The notes beneath the pieces are model-generated. The model worked only from the letters and a program-made list of their open reading frames with translations, had not been told where the DNA came from and searched no databases. Positions 26,613-35,477 of a stretch of 64,000 nt of DNA are shown here, one piece after another. The translations under genes were made by a program, and so were the position numbers. The first letter of the stretch is position 1; each line of letters starts with the position of its first letter. The DNA is taken from NCBI GenBank assembly GCA_002482505.1, contig DLGD01000028.1:9256-73255 (forward strand), written 5' to 3'. This DNA is from Christensenella sp. UBA7703 (lineage in GTDB: Bacteria > Bacillota > Clostridia > Christensenellales > CAG-138).

Positions 26613-28106
26613 ATGAAAGTGCTGTTCTGCGCAAGTGAGTGCGTACCGTTTGTCAAAACCGGCGGACTTGCGGATGTTGCGGGCGCGCTGCCCATCGCGC
26701 TTGCCAAAGAGGGGCACGACGTACGCGTCATCTTGCCGAACTATCGCATGATCGACCATTATTGGAAAGAGCGGATGGAGCAGGTTTGCGCGTTTAACGT
26801 GCTCTTTGGCTGGGAGAAGCTCTATTGCGGTATCAAGCGTGTGCTCGACAACGGCGTGACCTACTATTTTGTGGACAATGAGGCGCACTTTGGCGTCACC
26901 GAAATCTATGGAGACGGCATTTCGGAAGGGCTCCGCTTTGCCTTTTTCTGCCGTGCGGTGCTGGAAGCGCTGCCGCAGATCGGTTTTATGCCGGATGTGC
27001 TGCATCTCAACGACTGGCAAACGGGGCTGATCGCGGCGCTGCTCAAGACGCAATACAACGCAAAGGCGGACTATGCGCGCATCAGAACCGTGTTTTCGAT
27101 TCACAATCTCAAATATCAGGGCATCTTCTCCTGGCGTGAAATCGCGGGCAGGCTAGGGTTGGAAGAACGCTACTTTACCTATGAGTATCTGGAATTTTTC
27201 GGCTGCATCAGCTGCATGAAGGGCGGGCTTGTGTTTGCAGACCGGCTCTGTACGGTTAGCCCGACGTATGCGGAGGAGATCAAAACCCCGTTTTTTGGCG
27301 AAAACCTCGATGGGCTGCTGCGTGCGCGGGAAAATACGCTCAGCGGAATACTCAACGGCCTTGATTATACGATTTTTAACCCCGCAAACGATCGTTTCTT
27401 AAAACATCATTTTGACGCGGATACGCTGGAAGAAAAGCTTGCCTGCAAACGGGATCTGCAGCGCGAATGCGGGTTGGAAGAGCGGGACGTACCGCTTATC
27501 GGCATGATCGCGCGGCTGTCCCAGCAAAAAGGGCTGGATCTGGTCGAGCGCGTGCTGGGCGATATCATGCGCAGTGATGTGCAGATCGTCTTCCTCGGCA
27601 AGGGTGACCGCCGATTTATAGACCTGCTCAACTGGGCAAACTGGCGCTATCCAAAGCGCGTCCACGCGAGAATTGAGCTGGACGAAGGACTGGCGCACCG
27701 CGTCTACGCGGGCTCCGATCTATTCCTGATGCCGTCTCAGTTTGAGCCGTGCGGGTTGAGCCAGATGATCGCGCTGCGCTATGGCAGCGTACCGATTGTG
27801 CGCGAAACAGGCGGATTGCGGGACACGATCAAGCCGTATAACATGTACACCGACGAGGGCAACGGGTTTTCGTTTGCCAACTATAACGCGCACGAGATGC
27901 TCTTTACCATTGAACGCGCGGTGCAGTATTGGAATGAGGACAAGGAGCTGTGGCGGAGGCTGGTGCTTCGTGGCATGGCGGAGCGCTTTGATTGGGTCAA
28001 GCCCGCAAAGGCATATCTTACGCTGTATGAAAAGATGCTGCCTCCGGCGGTTAGCGATGTAAAGCAAGACAAAACGGCGGATACGGCGGCAGCAAAGACG
28101 GAGTAA
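26613..28106 (+). CDS. glgA: Glycogen synthase (ADP-glucose, GT5)
   Basis: The 497-residue GT5 transferase extends alpha-1,4-glucan chains from ADP-glucose. The donor motif KTGGLADV is at residues 15-22, and the C-terminal lobe has PSQFEPCGLSQMIALRYGSVPIV with the conserved Glu-Pro-Cys-Gly. I chose the ATG at 26613, preceded by GGGAGGGG, over the in-frame start at 26511. It ends the glg operon, followed by a strong terminator. A short alanine/aspartate-rich tail lies beyond the domain. Confidence 0.96.
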   Translation: MKVLFCASECVPFVKTGGLADVAGALPIALAKEGHDVRVILPNYRMIDHYWKERMEQVCAFNVLFGWEKLYCGIKRVLDNGVTYYFVDNEAHFGVTEIYGDGISEGLRFAFFCRAVLEALPQIGFMPDVLHLNDWQTGLIAALLKTQYNAKADYARIRTVFSIHNLKYQGIFSWREIAGRLGLEERYFTYEYLEFFGCISCMKGGLVFADRLCTVSPTYAEEIKTPFFGENLDGLLRARENTLSGILNGLDYTIFNPANDRFLKHHFDADTLEEKLACKRDLQRECGLEERDVPLIGMIARLSQQKGLDLVERVLGDIMRSDVQIVFLGKGDRRFIDLLNWANWRYPKRVHARIELDEGLAHRVYAGSDLFLMPSQFEPCGLSQMIALRYGSVPIVRETGGLRDTIKPYNMYTDEGNGFSFANYNAHEMLFTIERAVQYWNEDKELWRRLVLRGMAERFDWVKPAKAYLTLYEKMLPPAVSDVKQDKTADTAAAKTE

Positions 28107-28134
28107 GACGCAGTACAATCAAACCAAAGCAAAC

Positions 28135-28163
28135 AAAGAGGCACTCGCGCGAGTGCCTCTTTT
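28135..28163. terminator. Terminator of the glg operon
   Basis: AAAGAGGCACTCG-CG-CGAGTGCCTCTTT is a near-perfect palindrome flanked by A and T runs. It can end transcription from both the glg operon and the convergent DUF975 gene. Confidence 0.85.
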
Positions 28164-28181
28164 GATTGCATCAACAGTTTT

Positions 28182-29011
28182 TTAGATGAATTCTTTGGAA
28201 CTGCTTTCGCCTTCGCCGAGCGTGGGTGTTGCAGGGGTAACGGGGTTGGCTGGCGGTACCGGCGTGCCGGACGCGGAATACGGCGAGACGGACAGCCTGC
28301 CCGTGAGGTCGAGATAAAACGCTGTGTAGGCGGCCTTTGTGTAAGGAGCCAGAAAGACGTTGCCGATTCCTCCGGTGAGCCCGGCAAGAAGGACCCAGCC
28401 GATGAAGCTGAGTTGCAGGCAGAAGGCCGCCATTTGTTACCGGACATCAGTTGCTTGGATTGCTCGATGGCATCCATTGCGGGGATATCCGGATTTTCCG
28501 CCATGATATAGGGCGCCATCGAGTAGCGGTAAGCCGCGACGATACCCGGAATGACGAACAGCAGCGCCCAGAGCAGCGTCTTGACAAACATCAGCAGGCG
28601 AAGAGACACCGCATTGCCAAAGTGCGAGAAGCGCGAAAACAGAGTTTCGATCTTCGGCGCGGCGGTGCTTTCATAGAGCGAGAGGTTGAAGCGGTTATGC
28701 CCCAGTTCAATCGCGCTGCCGACGATGAACATCGCGATGGCATAAACGAGAACCAATCCTGCGACGGATGCCAGCACTCCCGCAAACGGATGCATGATTG
28801 CGCGAAGCCGCTCGACATCAATGCGCCCGTCTGTCAGGTTTTGTACAAGCCGTGAAAAATCGCTTGAATCGTAGTTGTAGTTGAAGCTGAATGAGTTTCT
28901 GCCGCTGTAGCCGCCCAAAATCGCGGCAATCAACCCGGCAAGCACTGCCCACCAATACCGTCCGCGCAGGATATTCCACGCGGCTTCGCGATACTCGTAT
29001 GCACGTTTCAT
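28182..29011 (-). pseudogene. DUF975 integral membrane protein gene with a single-base frameshift
   Basis: The first frame (from the ATG at 29011, SD GGGGGG-type) encodes a multi-helix membrane protein with the DUF975 pattern, up to MDAIEQSKQLMSGNKW. There it shifts at about 28428-28432. The continuation AFCLQLSFIGWVLLAGLTGG, typical of the family C-terminal part, lies in another frame and ends at 28182. Restoring one G in the GGCGGCC run near 28430 would join both parts. It is either a real inactivating deletion or a sequencing/assembly error. DUF975 proteins are of unknown function in the cytoplasmic membrane. Confidence 0.75.
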
Positions 29012-29089
29012 AGTCCCATACCCCCCCAGTTTGGTTATATTTATGTGCGTCCACTGAATCAACAGTCTTCTACCGGAAAGAGGCAATCT

Positions 29090-29986
29090 TCAAGACTCAG
29101 AGATGTTAACCCAATATTTATCGATCATGCAGATCGGACGATAGGCGAGCTTGGAATAGCGCAGGTTCTCCTCGCCGGAATCGTCTTCGCGGTTGATATA
29201 GAGCGTGTCCTTCTCAACCGCGTATTTGGCAAACCAGGAAACGATTGCCTGATAGGAGCCCGCGTAGTCTACGCGCGCCTTCTCCACGTGACAATGCAGT
29301 GTGTCTCCAACAACCTCGCCAACCGAGAGAGCGACGATGGTACCCGCAACGTCGATATAGCCTGCCTTTTGGCCCAGCACGAGCGAATCGGCAAGCAATT
29401 CCTTTGCGCGCTTCATCTCTTCTGCTTCAATCACCTTGTCCAGCGGCGCATGCTGTTCGTATTCATCCAAAAAAGCAAGCGCTGCGGGCAGGGTTTCTTC
29501 TGTTACCGGAACAAACACGGCGGAAGGGTTGTCCTTGCAAAAACGATTGAGGTGGTTGCGCTGGGTGTGATATTTCTTCCCCGGGAAATCCATCAGATCG
29601 CAGGCATTGTAGACATAATCCGCCCAATCGCGATGGGTTGAGACCACCGCGCGGGAACCATAGCGTTCGCAAAGCTGAGCGAGCGCCTCCTTGGGTACGG
29701 CGCAAAAACGAAGCGGCATACCGCTCTCTTTCGCGTGGGCTTCGATTGCGTCCAGCGCGGCGTTGAGGTCCCCATTTCCGACCGGGTAGACAAAGCAGGT
29801 TCCTTCGCCGGGATAGGTCGCGAGCATGACCAGCATGCCGGAGACGATTGTAAAAGCGGAACGGAAATACGCGCGCCACTGGAACACCGCGCCGAGCGTA
29901 TAGTCGCAACTGCGAAACGGTTGAACGTCCAAATACGGCTTGAGTGTAAGCGCGTTTTGAATCGTTATTTTTGAAAACTCTAACAT
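29090..29986 (-). CDS. DUF2156 protein (lysylphosphatidylglycerol-synthase C-terminal-like)
   Basis: The 298-residue protein has the two GNAT-like lobes of DUF2156, related to the tRNA-dependent aminoacyl transfer domain of MprF/LPG synthases, with no membrane part. Diagnostic segments are YNACDLMDFPGKKYHTQRNH (about residues 128-147) and, near the C-terminus, INREDDSGEENLRYSKLAY. Clostridial stand-alone homologues are of unknown function. The ATG is preceded by CAGGGG. It is upstream of the frameshifted DUF975 gene on the same strand. Confidence 0.78.
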   Translation of the reverse strand: MLEFSKITIQNALTLKPYLDVQPFRSCDYTLGAVFQWRAYFRSAFTIVSGMLVMLATYPGEGTCFVYPVGNGDLNAALDAIEAHAKESGMPLRFCAVPKEALAQLCERYGSRAVVSTHRDWADYVYNACDLMDFPGKKYHTQRNHLNRFCKDNPSAVFVPVTEETLPAALAFLDEYEQHAPLDKVIEAEEMKRAKELLADSLVLGQKAGYIDVAGTIVALSVGEVVGDTLHCHVEKARVDYAGSYQAIVSWFAKYAVEKDTLYINREDDSGEENLRYSKLAYRPICMIDKYWVNISES

Positions 29987-30362
29987 AAAACCCCTGTATC
30001 ATATCGCGCAGCCGAAGCATACTTGCCTAGGCTTAGAGCAATTCAATTTACTTTACCTATGATAACACGACTTTCTACGGGTGGCAACGCCGCGCAAAGC
30101 CGCTTTGCGTGAAAGGATTGCAACATTTTGGTTCGTTTTTGTCAATTGCACACGGAAATGTACAACGCGTGTTTTTATCGCAAATGCGGGGGATTTTGCG
30201 GATGCAACCGGCACACGACAAAAAACGACAGAATACACAAAATTACCTAAAAAATATCTCAAAATGTGCGTTAGTTGTACAGGATAGCCCGCCACAATCT
30301 GGAGCCTGCTGTCGTATAATAAGCGTACAAACGTTCGTATTATGCGAACACAGGAGGAATTT
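29987..30362. other. Divergent intergenic region DUF2156 / HTH gene
   Basis: This 376-base stretch contains a GCAAAGC/GCTTTGC hairpin near 30096-30111, an A/T-richer middle, and the promoter with an SOS-like box near 30315-30350. Short frames cross it on both strands, but none has both an SD and a plausible protein composition. Confidence 0.45.
30315..30350 (+). promoter_or_regulatory. -10 element with LexA-box-like dyad
   Basis: A perfect TATAAT (30315-30320) is followed by CGTACAAACGTTCG (30324-30337). This fits the Firmicute SOS box CGAACRNRYGTTCG at all but one position. A second dyad GTTCG-N7-CGAAC (30333-30349) overlaps it. No good -35 is seen. SOS control of the next gene is an inference. 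Confidence 0.5.
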
Positions 30363-30800
30363 ATGAAAGCGATCTCGTTACCGCGGCTCCGCGCGGAGGC
30401 CAAACGTCAACTCATGAACTACCGTCGCAACAACTCCCGCATCTACCGCGGCAGCGCAATCCGCGCGGAAGGCGGAGCCATGCTCGCCTGGATTCACGCA
30501 ATCGACTCCGCGCGCGCCTATCTTCGCTTGCAACATCCCGCAAAGGAGCGCTATATGACGCGACTTTTCGGGCTGGAGACTCCGCTGCCGCGCAGCCAAC
30601 CCATGCGCGCGCGGATGATCCGCCTCGGCGGGGAACTGTCTGTTTCGGAATCGACGCTCTATAAATGGCGAGAGGATATTCTTGAGATTGTGTTATATGC
30701 CGCGATGGAGGCAGGAGTGGTCGGCCTTTTCGGCATCCGTGCAGAAGCAGAGCAGGAAGCGGCGCAGGTGTCAACACACTATGATGTCGCGCTCGATTGA
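30363..30800 (+). CDS. Helix-turn-helix protein, ArpU/RinA-like
   Basis: This 145-residue basic protein has a C-terminal segment SVSESTLYKWREDILEIVLYAA (about residues 97-118; predicted HTH plus following helix) that recalls phage late-gene activators of the ArpU/RinA type. The N-terminal half is helical and rich in R and A. I am not sure of the family. The ATG at 30363 has a perfect AGGAGG. No other phage gene is adjacent. Its promoter carries a LexA-box-like dyad, so a damage-induced or prophage-derived regulator is possible. Confidence 0.55.
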   Translation: MKAISLPRLRAEAKRQLMNYRRNNSRIYRGSAIRAEGGAMLAWIHAIDSARAYLRLQHPAKERYMTRLFGLETPLPRSQPMRARMIRLGGELSVSESTLYKWREDILEIVLYAAMEAGVVGLFGIRAEAEQEAAQVSTHYDVALD

Positions 30801-30894
30801 CGCGTGCTTCCAAAGGGTGATAAAATCAGGTCAATTGCCGCCGCTTGCAAAGAACCGCGCATACAACGGCGGCAGAGGATCAAAGAGGGATTGC

Positions 30895-31581
30895 ATGGCA
30901 AAAATCACCCGTTTACAGGTCGGCGCACATACGGTTCAAGTGACCCGCAAACGCATTAAAAATCTCTACCTGCGCGTATTGCCGCAAGATGGCATCTGCG
31001 TGAACGCGCCGCTGCGCGCAACCGACGCGGAGATTTCGCGCTTTGTACTCAGCCGGACGGACTGGATCACGCAGCAGGAGGCAAAACTGGCAACCGTAAC
31101 CCCGCGCGGCTATCAGGACGGGGATGCGGTTCCGTATTTCGGCAAAACACTCACGCTCCGACTGCTCCCCCGCACCGGGCGCGCGCATATCACGCTGCAC
31201 GGGGATGTGCTGGAGCTTGCGATTCGCCCGGATGCGGACGAACCAGCGCGCAAGAAAATGGTGGATGCGTGGTATCGCGTGGAGCTGTATGAGGCGGCGG
31301 GGGCGATGCTTCCCGCTATCGAGCGGACGGTCGGCAAGCGCGCGGGTGAGCTGAAGATACGGGACATGAAGACGCGCTGGGGCACCTGCAACATCAAAAC
31401 CGCGATGATCACGCTCAACCTGCGCCTCGCGGAGAAGCCTGCGGAGTGCCTGCGCTATGTGCTCACACACGAGCTGTGCCATCTGCACGAGGCAGGGCAC
31501 GGGGAGCGATTCTGGAACCGGATGGATGCCTACTATCCCGATTGGAAGCGGGTGCGAAAGTTATTAAAACAACATAGTTGA
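30895..31581 (+). CDS. YgjP/DUF45-type metallopeptidase
   Basis: The 228-residue protein is a YgjP-like (DUF45, M48-related) zinc-dependent peptidase domain. Features are TRWGTC (about residues 161-166) and the zinc motif THELCHLHEAGHGERFW (HExxH plus third His, about residues 192-208). No membrane helix is predicted, so it is cytoplasmic; its target is unknown. The start has AGAGGGA upstream. The 94-base gap from the HTH gene contains a GCCGCCG/CGGCGGC stem. Confidence 0.85.
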   Translation: MAKITRLQVGAHTVQVTRKRIKNLYLRVLPQDGICVNAPLRATDAEISRFVLSRTDWITQQEAKLATVTPRGYQDGDAVPYFGKTLTLRLLPRTGRAHITLHGDVLELAIRPDADEPARKKMVDAWYRVELYEAAGAMLPAIERTVGKRAGELKIRDMKTRWGTCNIKTAMITLNLRLAEKPAECLRYVLTHELCHLHEAGHGERFWNRMDAYYPDWKRVRKLLKQHS

Positions 31582-31605
31582 TTGAGCAGATCAAAACGAA
31601 GAACG

Positions 31606-31643
31606 CAAAAAGTGCCGGGCCAAACGCTCCGGCACTCTGTTTT
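31606..31643. terminator. Bidirectional terminator between the YgjP gene and bioY
   Basis: AGTGCCGG ... CCGGCACT with a preceding AAAAA and a following CTGTTTTT lies between two convergent genes. Confidence 0.8.
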
Positions 31644-31661
31644 TGTTGGATCTTATGAAAA

Positions 31662-32228
31662 TCAGGACAGATGGTTCTTCTTGAGCACGGGGATCATACG
31701 CTTGGCAATCAGCGCGGCGACGAGGCTCTTTGCCAAATCACCGGGCACGAACACAAGGAAGCAATACAGTACCGCCGTCCAGACGGAGACTTGCTTGTCC
31801 AAATAGTAGTTGCTCAGGAAGTAGAAATATGTTGTGCCGAGAACATAGACCGCGAGAAGCCCAACCAGCGCCGCAATCAGCAACCGCCAGAAGGAGGGGT
31901 TCTCCACCTTGCGCACGATTGCGCCCGTGACAAACGCGCCGACGACAAAACCGATCAGATACCCGAACGAAGGCTTAAGTACGTAGCCGATTCCGCCGCC
32001 TTGGGTGAAGACGGGGATGCCGATGAGCCCAACCGCAAGGTAGACCAGCGCGCTGGCAGCGCCGAGTTTCTTGCCCAGCAGCATGCCCGCGAGGATGACA
32101 AAGAACGTCTGCATCGTAAACGGCACGAGCGGGACAGGCACGCGGATAAACGCGCCGACGGCGATCAGCGCCGCAAACAGCGCTACGAGTATCATTTTGT
32201 AGGTACGGGATTTGGCAACAGGGTTCAT
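31662..32228 (-). CDS. bioY: Biotin transporter BioY (ECF substrate-binding component)
   Basis: The 188-residue membrane protein is the biotin-binding S component of an energy-coupling-factor transporter or a solitary BioY. The six helices and the segments VPLVPFTMQTFFVILAGMLLG and GGIGYVLKPSFGYLIGF are family signatures. I chose the ATG at 32228 (AGGAG 11 bases upstream). It lies 63 bases downstream of birA and is probably co-transcribed and repressed by BirA-biotinyl-AMP. Confidence 0.92.
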   Translation of the reverse strand: MNPVAKSRTYKMILVALFAALIAVGAFIRVPVPLVPFTMQTFFVILAGMLLGKKLGAASALVYLAVGLIGIPVFTQGGGIGYVLKPSFGYLIGFVVGAFVTGAIVRKVENPSFWRLLIAALVGLLAVYVLGTTYFYFLSNYYLDKQVSVWTAVLYCFLVFVPGDLAKSLVAALIAKRMIPVLKKNHLS

Positions 32229-32291
32229 CTTGGACAAGTCTCCTAACATCGATTCTTTCTTACAATTTTGGCTATCGCGCGGCGGCAAAAA

Positions 32292-33266
32292 CTAGATTAT
32301 TTTTACGCTGATTTCGCCGGAAGAGAGCGCCTCGCGGTGCCCGTTCGCAAACTCCACGATCAGGCGGCAGTGGTCGTCCACATCGATTGCGCGGGCGGGG
32401 GTGGATCGATCGGCGGCGAGCACATTCACCATGCGCCCGAGCACAAAGCAGCGCTTGCGGTATTCCGCATTGGTTGCGGCATCGCCAAGCTTGCGATAGA
32501 GCGGCAGAAACCGGTTGAGGTATTCCGCGATCATGCGGTTTTTCGCGTCCGGCGCGGGGCTTGTCAGCACGCTGCCTGCGATCTCGCGAATCTCCGGCGG
32601 GAATCCGCCTTCCGGCGCGAACACATTGATACCCGTGCCGAGGATTGCGTATTCAAACTGTCCGCTCTCCATGTCAAACGAGCCTTCCGTGAGGATGCCG
32701 CAGATTTTCTTTCCGCGCATGAACACGTCGTTGACCCACTTGATCGAGGCTGGTTCGCCGGAGAGCGCCTCCACAGCGCCGCAGACGGCGACCGCCGCCG
32801 TGGTGGTGATGAGGGTTGCGTCGTCCGGCGCAATCTTTGGCTTGAGCAGGAGGGAAACGTAGACACCCGTGCCCTGCGGGGAAAAGAAGCTGCGCCCTTT
32901 GCGCCCGCGCCCGCCGGTCTGTTCGGCGGCGATGACGACGGTGCCTTCCGGCGCGCCTTCGTTTGCAAGCTTGCGCAGGACGTGGTTGGTGGAATCCACC
33001 GCGTCGAACACGCGCAGATCGAGCGATTTCGATTCTCCGGCGAGATATTGCCGGATGCCGCTTTCGGAGAGGACATCGCTACTGGCAGCGAGGCAATAGC
33101 CGCGGTTTGGCACAGCCTGAATCGGGTAGCCGTCCGCTTGGAGGGCTTTGATCGCCTTCCAGACCGCGTTTCGGCTCACACCGAGGCGGCGGGCGATTTC
33201 CTCACCGGAGAGGAAGACGCTCTTGTTGGATTCGAGGAGCGTGCGAAGGTGGTCTTGTACGGTCAT
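32292..33266 (-). CDS. birA: Biotin-protein ligase / biotin operon repressor
   Basis: The 324-residue bifunctional protein joins biotin to acceptor carboxylases and represses biotin genes. An N-terminal winged helix (EEIARRLGVSRNAVWKAIKAL, about residues 22-42) is followed by the ligase with GGRGRKGRSFFSPQGTGVY (biotinyl-AMP loop) and IKWVNDVF (KWPND-type motif), then a C-terminal SH3-like domain. AAGGAG precedes the ATG. A biotin-operator-like palindrome overlaps its promoter, indicating autoregulation with bioY. Confidence 0.94.
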   Translation of the reverse strand: MTVQDHLRTLLESNKSVFLSGEEIARRLGVSRNAVWKAIKALQADGYPIQAVPNRGYCLAASSDVLSESGIRQYLAGESKSLDLRVFDAVDSTNHVLRKLANEGAPEGTVVIAAEQTGGRGRKGRSFFSPQGTGVYVSLLLKPKIAPDDATLITTTAAVAVCGAVEALSGEPASIKWVNDVFMRGKKICGILTEGSFDMESGQFEYAILGTGINVFAPEGGFPPEIREIAGSVLTSPAPDAKNRMIAEYLNRFLPLYRKLGDAATNAEYRKRCFVLGRMVNVLAADRSTPARAIDVDDHCRLIVEFANGHREALSSGEISVKII

Positions 33267-33286
33267 GGAGAATCTCCTTAAGGGGT

Positions 33287-33341
33287 AGTATAAGGGAGGG
33301 GAAAATGATTGTCAACCTATATAAAAAGCAAAGGTGACAAA
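33287..33341 (-). promoter_or_regulatory. birA-bioY promoter with BirA operator
   Basis: On the minus strand a perfect -35 TTGACA (33310-33315), 17 bases and TATACT (33287-33292) form a strong promoter. The plus-strand sequence TTGTCAACC (33309-33317), 15 bases, GGTGACAAA (33333-33341) matches the biotin box layout (TTGTTAACC-N15-GGTTAACAA) with small deviations and covers the -35. Repression by BirA is strongly suggested. Confidence 0.75.
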
Positions 33342-33386
33342 ATGAAGAAAAAGGAAGTCCCATTGCTGAGACCTCCTCGATTAAAA

Positions 33387-34430
33387 TTACGACATTGGTA
33401 TATAAGTTGCAATTCCGTTCATCCCTCCGCCGCGCGAGACAAAATCAGAAAGGACTAGGCTCTTTAACTGACCATCGGTTTTATCAGAAGTTCCACCTTC
33501 CGTAAAGTAAACAGTTATCTGCGATCCTTCTCGCTTTACATATTCTACGAAGACAACATGCCCTTTCTTCCCATCAACAGAGCCTGCGGAATTAAAGGAC
33601 ACAACGGAGTTGTCTTGAATATCACTCTGAGCGGCTGCAAGGATGGAATCTTTGCTCATGCCACTATAGTTGTGTGCAACTAACGTGTAATTCTTATCAG
33701 TTTGCGAATTCGCGCATGCAACTCCCTTTTTTGCCTGGTCAGAGCGGGCAAAATTACTAACGACATCTTTGCCATCTCCAGAGCTCAGAGCATTGTTGTT
33801 TAAAGTAAGCATTTTGCATCCGATATAATATCCAAGCTTCTCTCTGGCTCTTGTTAAAACGTAGACAACACACCCACCACTTGACATTTTCAAGAAATCT
33901 TTGTAGTAGAGGTTGCCGTTTTTATCTTTTGCTTGGAAATTGGGTGTATTGCTTTGGGTCGGATCAGATGCGGGGCCGCCACCAGTCGCTGTAGGGGGCG
34001 GGCCACCTGCAGCTTCAACTAGAAAGTAAGCCATCTTTGTGATGGGGCTTGAGCCATAGCTATTATACGCCGCCATCTGGAAACGATATTTTCCGGCTGG
34101 CAGCTTGCCTATAGTAATACTTGATCCAGTAATATAGTTATCAAAAACGATCTCATTTGTTGAATCATTTACCACTGTGAGACCGTATTTCGTGGCCCCG
34201 GAGGATGCATTCCATTGAATTACAACATCCTCATTCGTGCTATATGTAGCTTTACTTGCGTACGAGCTAAAGCTACCTGGCTTTTTGTTAGATGCAAAGA
34301 GCACTTGTGTTTGATGTTTCGATTGCGCTAGAGACGATGTTGCATGGGAGGAAACGGGGAAGAGGGTAATAATGAAAGTTAGGACAAGTAATAGAGAAAC
34401 AAAGGAGAGCGCTTTTCGGACATGCTTCAT
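33387..34430 (-). CDS. Secreted Ig-like/CHAP-domain protein
   Basis: The 347-residue protein has a signal peptide (KALSFVSLLLVLTFIITLFP, cleavage near the following SSHA), an Ig/FN3-like beta-sandwich with YGLTVVNDST and LPAGKYRFQMAAYNSYG (about residues 70-140), a P/G/T linker and a C-terminal CHAP-like amidase/peptidase region (SSGGCVVYVLTRAREKLG with the candidate catalytic Cys, and KGHVVFVEYV with the His). It probably acts on the cell wall or outside. The ATG at 34430 follows GGTG. The gene is clearly more AT-rich than its neighbours, a sign of recent acquisition. Confidence 0.7.
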   Translation of the reverse strand: MKHVRKALSFVSLLLVLTFIITLFPVSSHATSSLAQSKHQTQVLFASNKKPGSFSSYASKATYSTNEDVVIQWNASSGATKYGLTVVNDSTNEIVFDNYITGSSITIGKLPAGKYRFQMAAYNSYGSSPITKMAYFLVEAAGGPPPTATGGGPASDPTQSNTPNFQAKDKNGNLYYKDFLKMSSGGCVVYVLTRAREKLGYYIGCKMLTLNNNALSSGDGKDVVSNFARSDQAKKGVACANSQTDKNYTLVAHNYSGMSKDSILAAAQSDIQDNSVVSFNSAGSVDGKKGHVVFVEYVKREGSQITVYFTEGGTSDKTDGQLKSLVLSDFVSRGGGMNGIATYIPMS

Positions 34431-34502
34431 AAAAATCACCGCCCATTCAATAATACAGTAATACTAAGAAAGGTTCTATTCGAAGTATTCTGCTATGTAT
34501 TC

Positions 34503-34532
34503 ATTATAACTTGCATAGGGTTGTTTATACAA
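34503..34532 (-). promoter_or_regulatory. Promoter of the CHAP-type gene
   Basis: On the minus strand TTGTAT (34527-34532), 18 bases and a perfect TATAAT (34503-34508) precede the gene by about 73 bases. Confidence 0.65.
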
Positions 34533-34569
34533 GAAACAATTAGGGTTATATTTACTGAAATAGTAAATT

Positions 34570-34607
34570 CCCCCGCCGACAACCGCCAGCGGGGGTATTT
34601 TCATTTT
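34570..34607. terminator. Hairpin between the ABC operon and the CHAP gene
   Basis: CCCCCGC (34570-34576) pairs with GCGGGGG (34589-34595). T-rich sequence follows on the plus strand and a weaker AATTTACTATTT on the minus strand. It probably ends the minus-strand ABC operon. Confidence 0.45.
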
Positions 34608-34622
34608 CTTTATAGTTAGGAC

Positions 34623-35477
34623 TTATCTCTTTTTTCTGGAAAGGCTCAGCAGCGAAAGCCCGAGGAAGAGGAACCCGGAAAGCACCAGAACGATGATGCT
34701 GATCAGCGGCGTGACTGTCGTTTCACCAATTTTGAAGGTGACGCCCATGAGCTCCTTGAACCCATCGACCATTTCCGTCGGCGCCCCGGCAAACCCGGTC
34801 TTGATCGCGTCCTCCATAATCACCTGCCGCAGCAGCAGCGCGGAATGCGACGGCGGAAACACCTTGATGACCGTCTGCACACCCTCCGGCAACTGCCCGA
34901 TGGGGATGTAGATACCCGTCAAGAAGCCGATGATAGTGCCGATGATCGTGCTTGCAATCGAATATGCGTTGTTGCTCTCGAAAAACGAAACCACGAACAG
35001 CACCAGCGCGGTATTGCTAAACGTGGAAAGCAAAATCAGCGCAAAAATCTTCAGCAGTTGCACGCCGCTAAACAGCGCGCCGCCGCCGCTGAGCAGATAC
35101 AGCTGGCACAGCACGAGGGCGACCACGCACATAATGACCCCGATGACAAACGCGCTGAGGATATAGCCCCCCGCGATGCTGATGCGCGGCAGCGGTGAGG
35201 AGTGGATGTCCTTGATGATCTTTTTGGACTTATCCTCCACCATCGTGCCAAAAGCACCCATTGTGGTGGTAACCGAAGTCACCGCGATCAACCCCGCGAC
35301 AATCCAGCAATCCATGAGATTGCGCGCGCCGGGGATATCGGTCATGCTGCTCGTCCAAACATCGCCGAGGAAGAGCGCATACATACCAATGATGATGAAC
35401 ACCGATAGCAGCGAGAAGAACACGGAAGCCTTGTCTTTAAAGAAGACGAGGAGGTTGCGCTTCGTAAAGTTGATCAT
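34623..35477 (-). CDS. ABC-2 type transporter permease
   Basis: The 284-residue permease has six hydrophobic segments and the ABC-2 pattern typical of multidrug or antibiotic exporters (MINFTKRNLLVFFKDKASVFFSLLS at the start, GIYIPIGQLPEGVQTVIKVFPPSH in the middle). The start overlaps the ATPase stop (ATGA, 35474-35477), so the two are translationally coupled and form one exporter. Substrate unknown. Confidence 0.85.
   Translation of the reverse strand: MINFTKRNLLVFFKDKASVFFSLLSVFIIIGMYALFLGDVWTSSMTDIPGARNLMDCWIVAGLIAVTSVTTTMGAFGTMVEDKSKKIIKDIHSSPLPRISIAGGYILSAFVIGVIMCVVALVLCQLYLLSGGGALFSGVQLLKIFALILLSTFSNTALVLFVVSFFESNNAYSIASTIIGTIIGFLTGIYIPIGQLPEGVQTVIKVFPPSHSALLLRQVIMEDAIKTGFAGAPTEMVDGFKELMGVTFKIGETTVTPLISIIVLVLSGFLFLGLSLLSLSRKKR

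Noticed and set aside
34422..34619. 65-codon plus-strand frame between the CHAP and ABC genes
   Set aside because: It lies over the minus-strand promoter region, has no SD, and simply follows AT-rich non-coding sequence.
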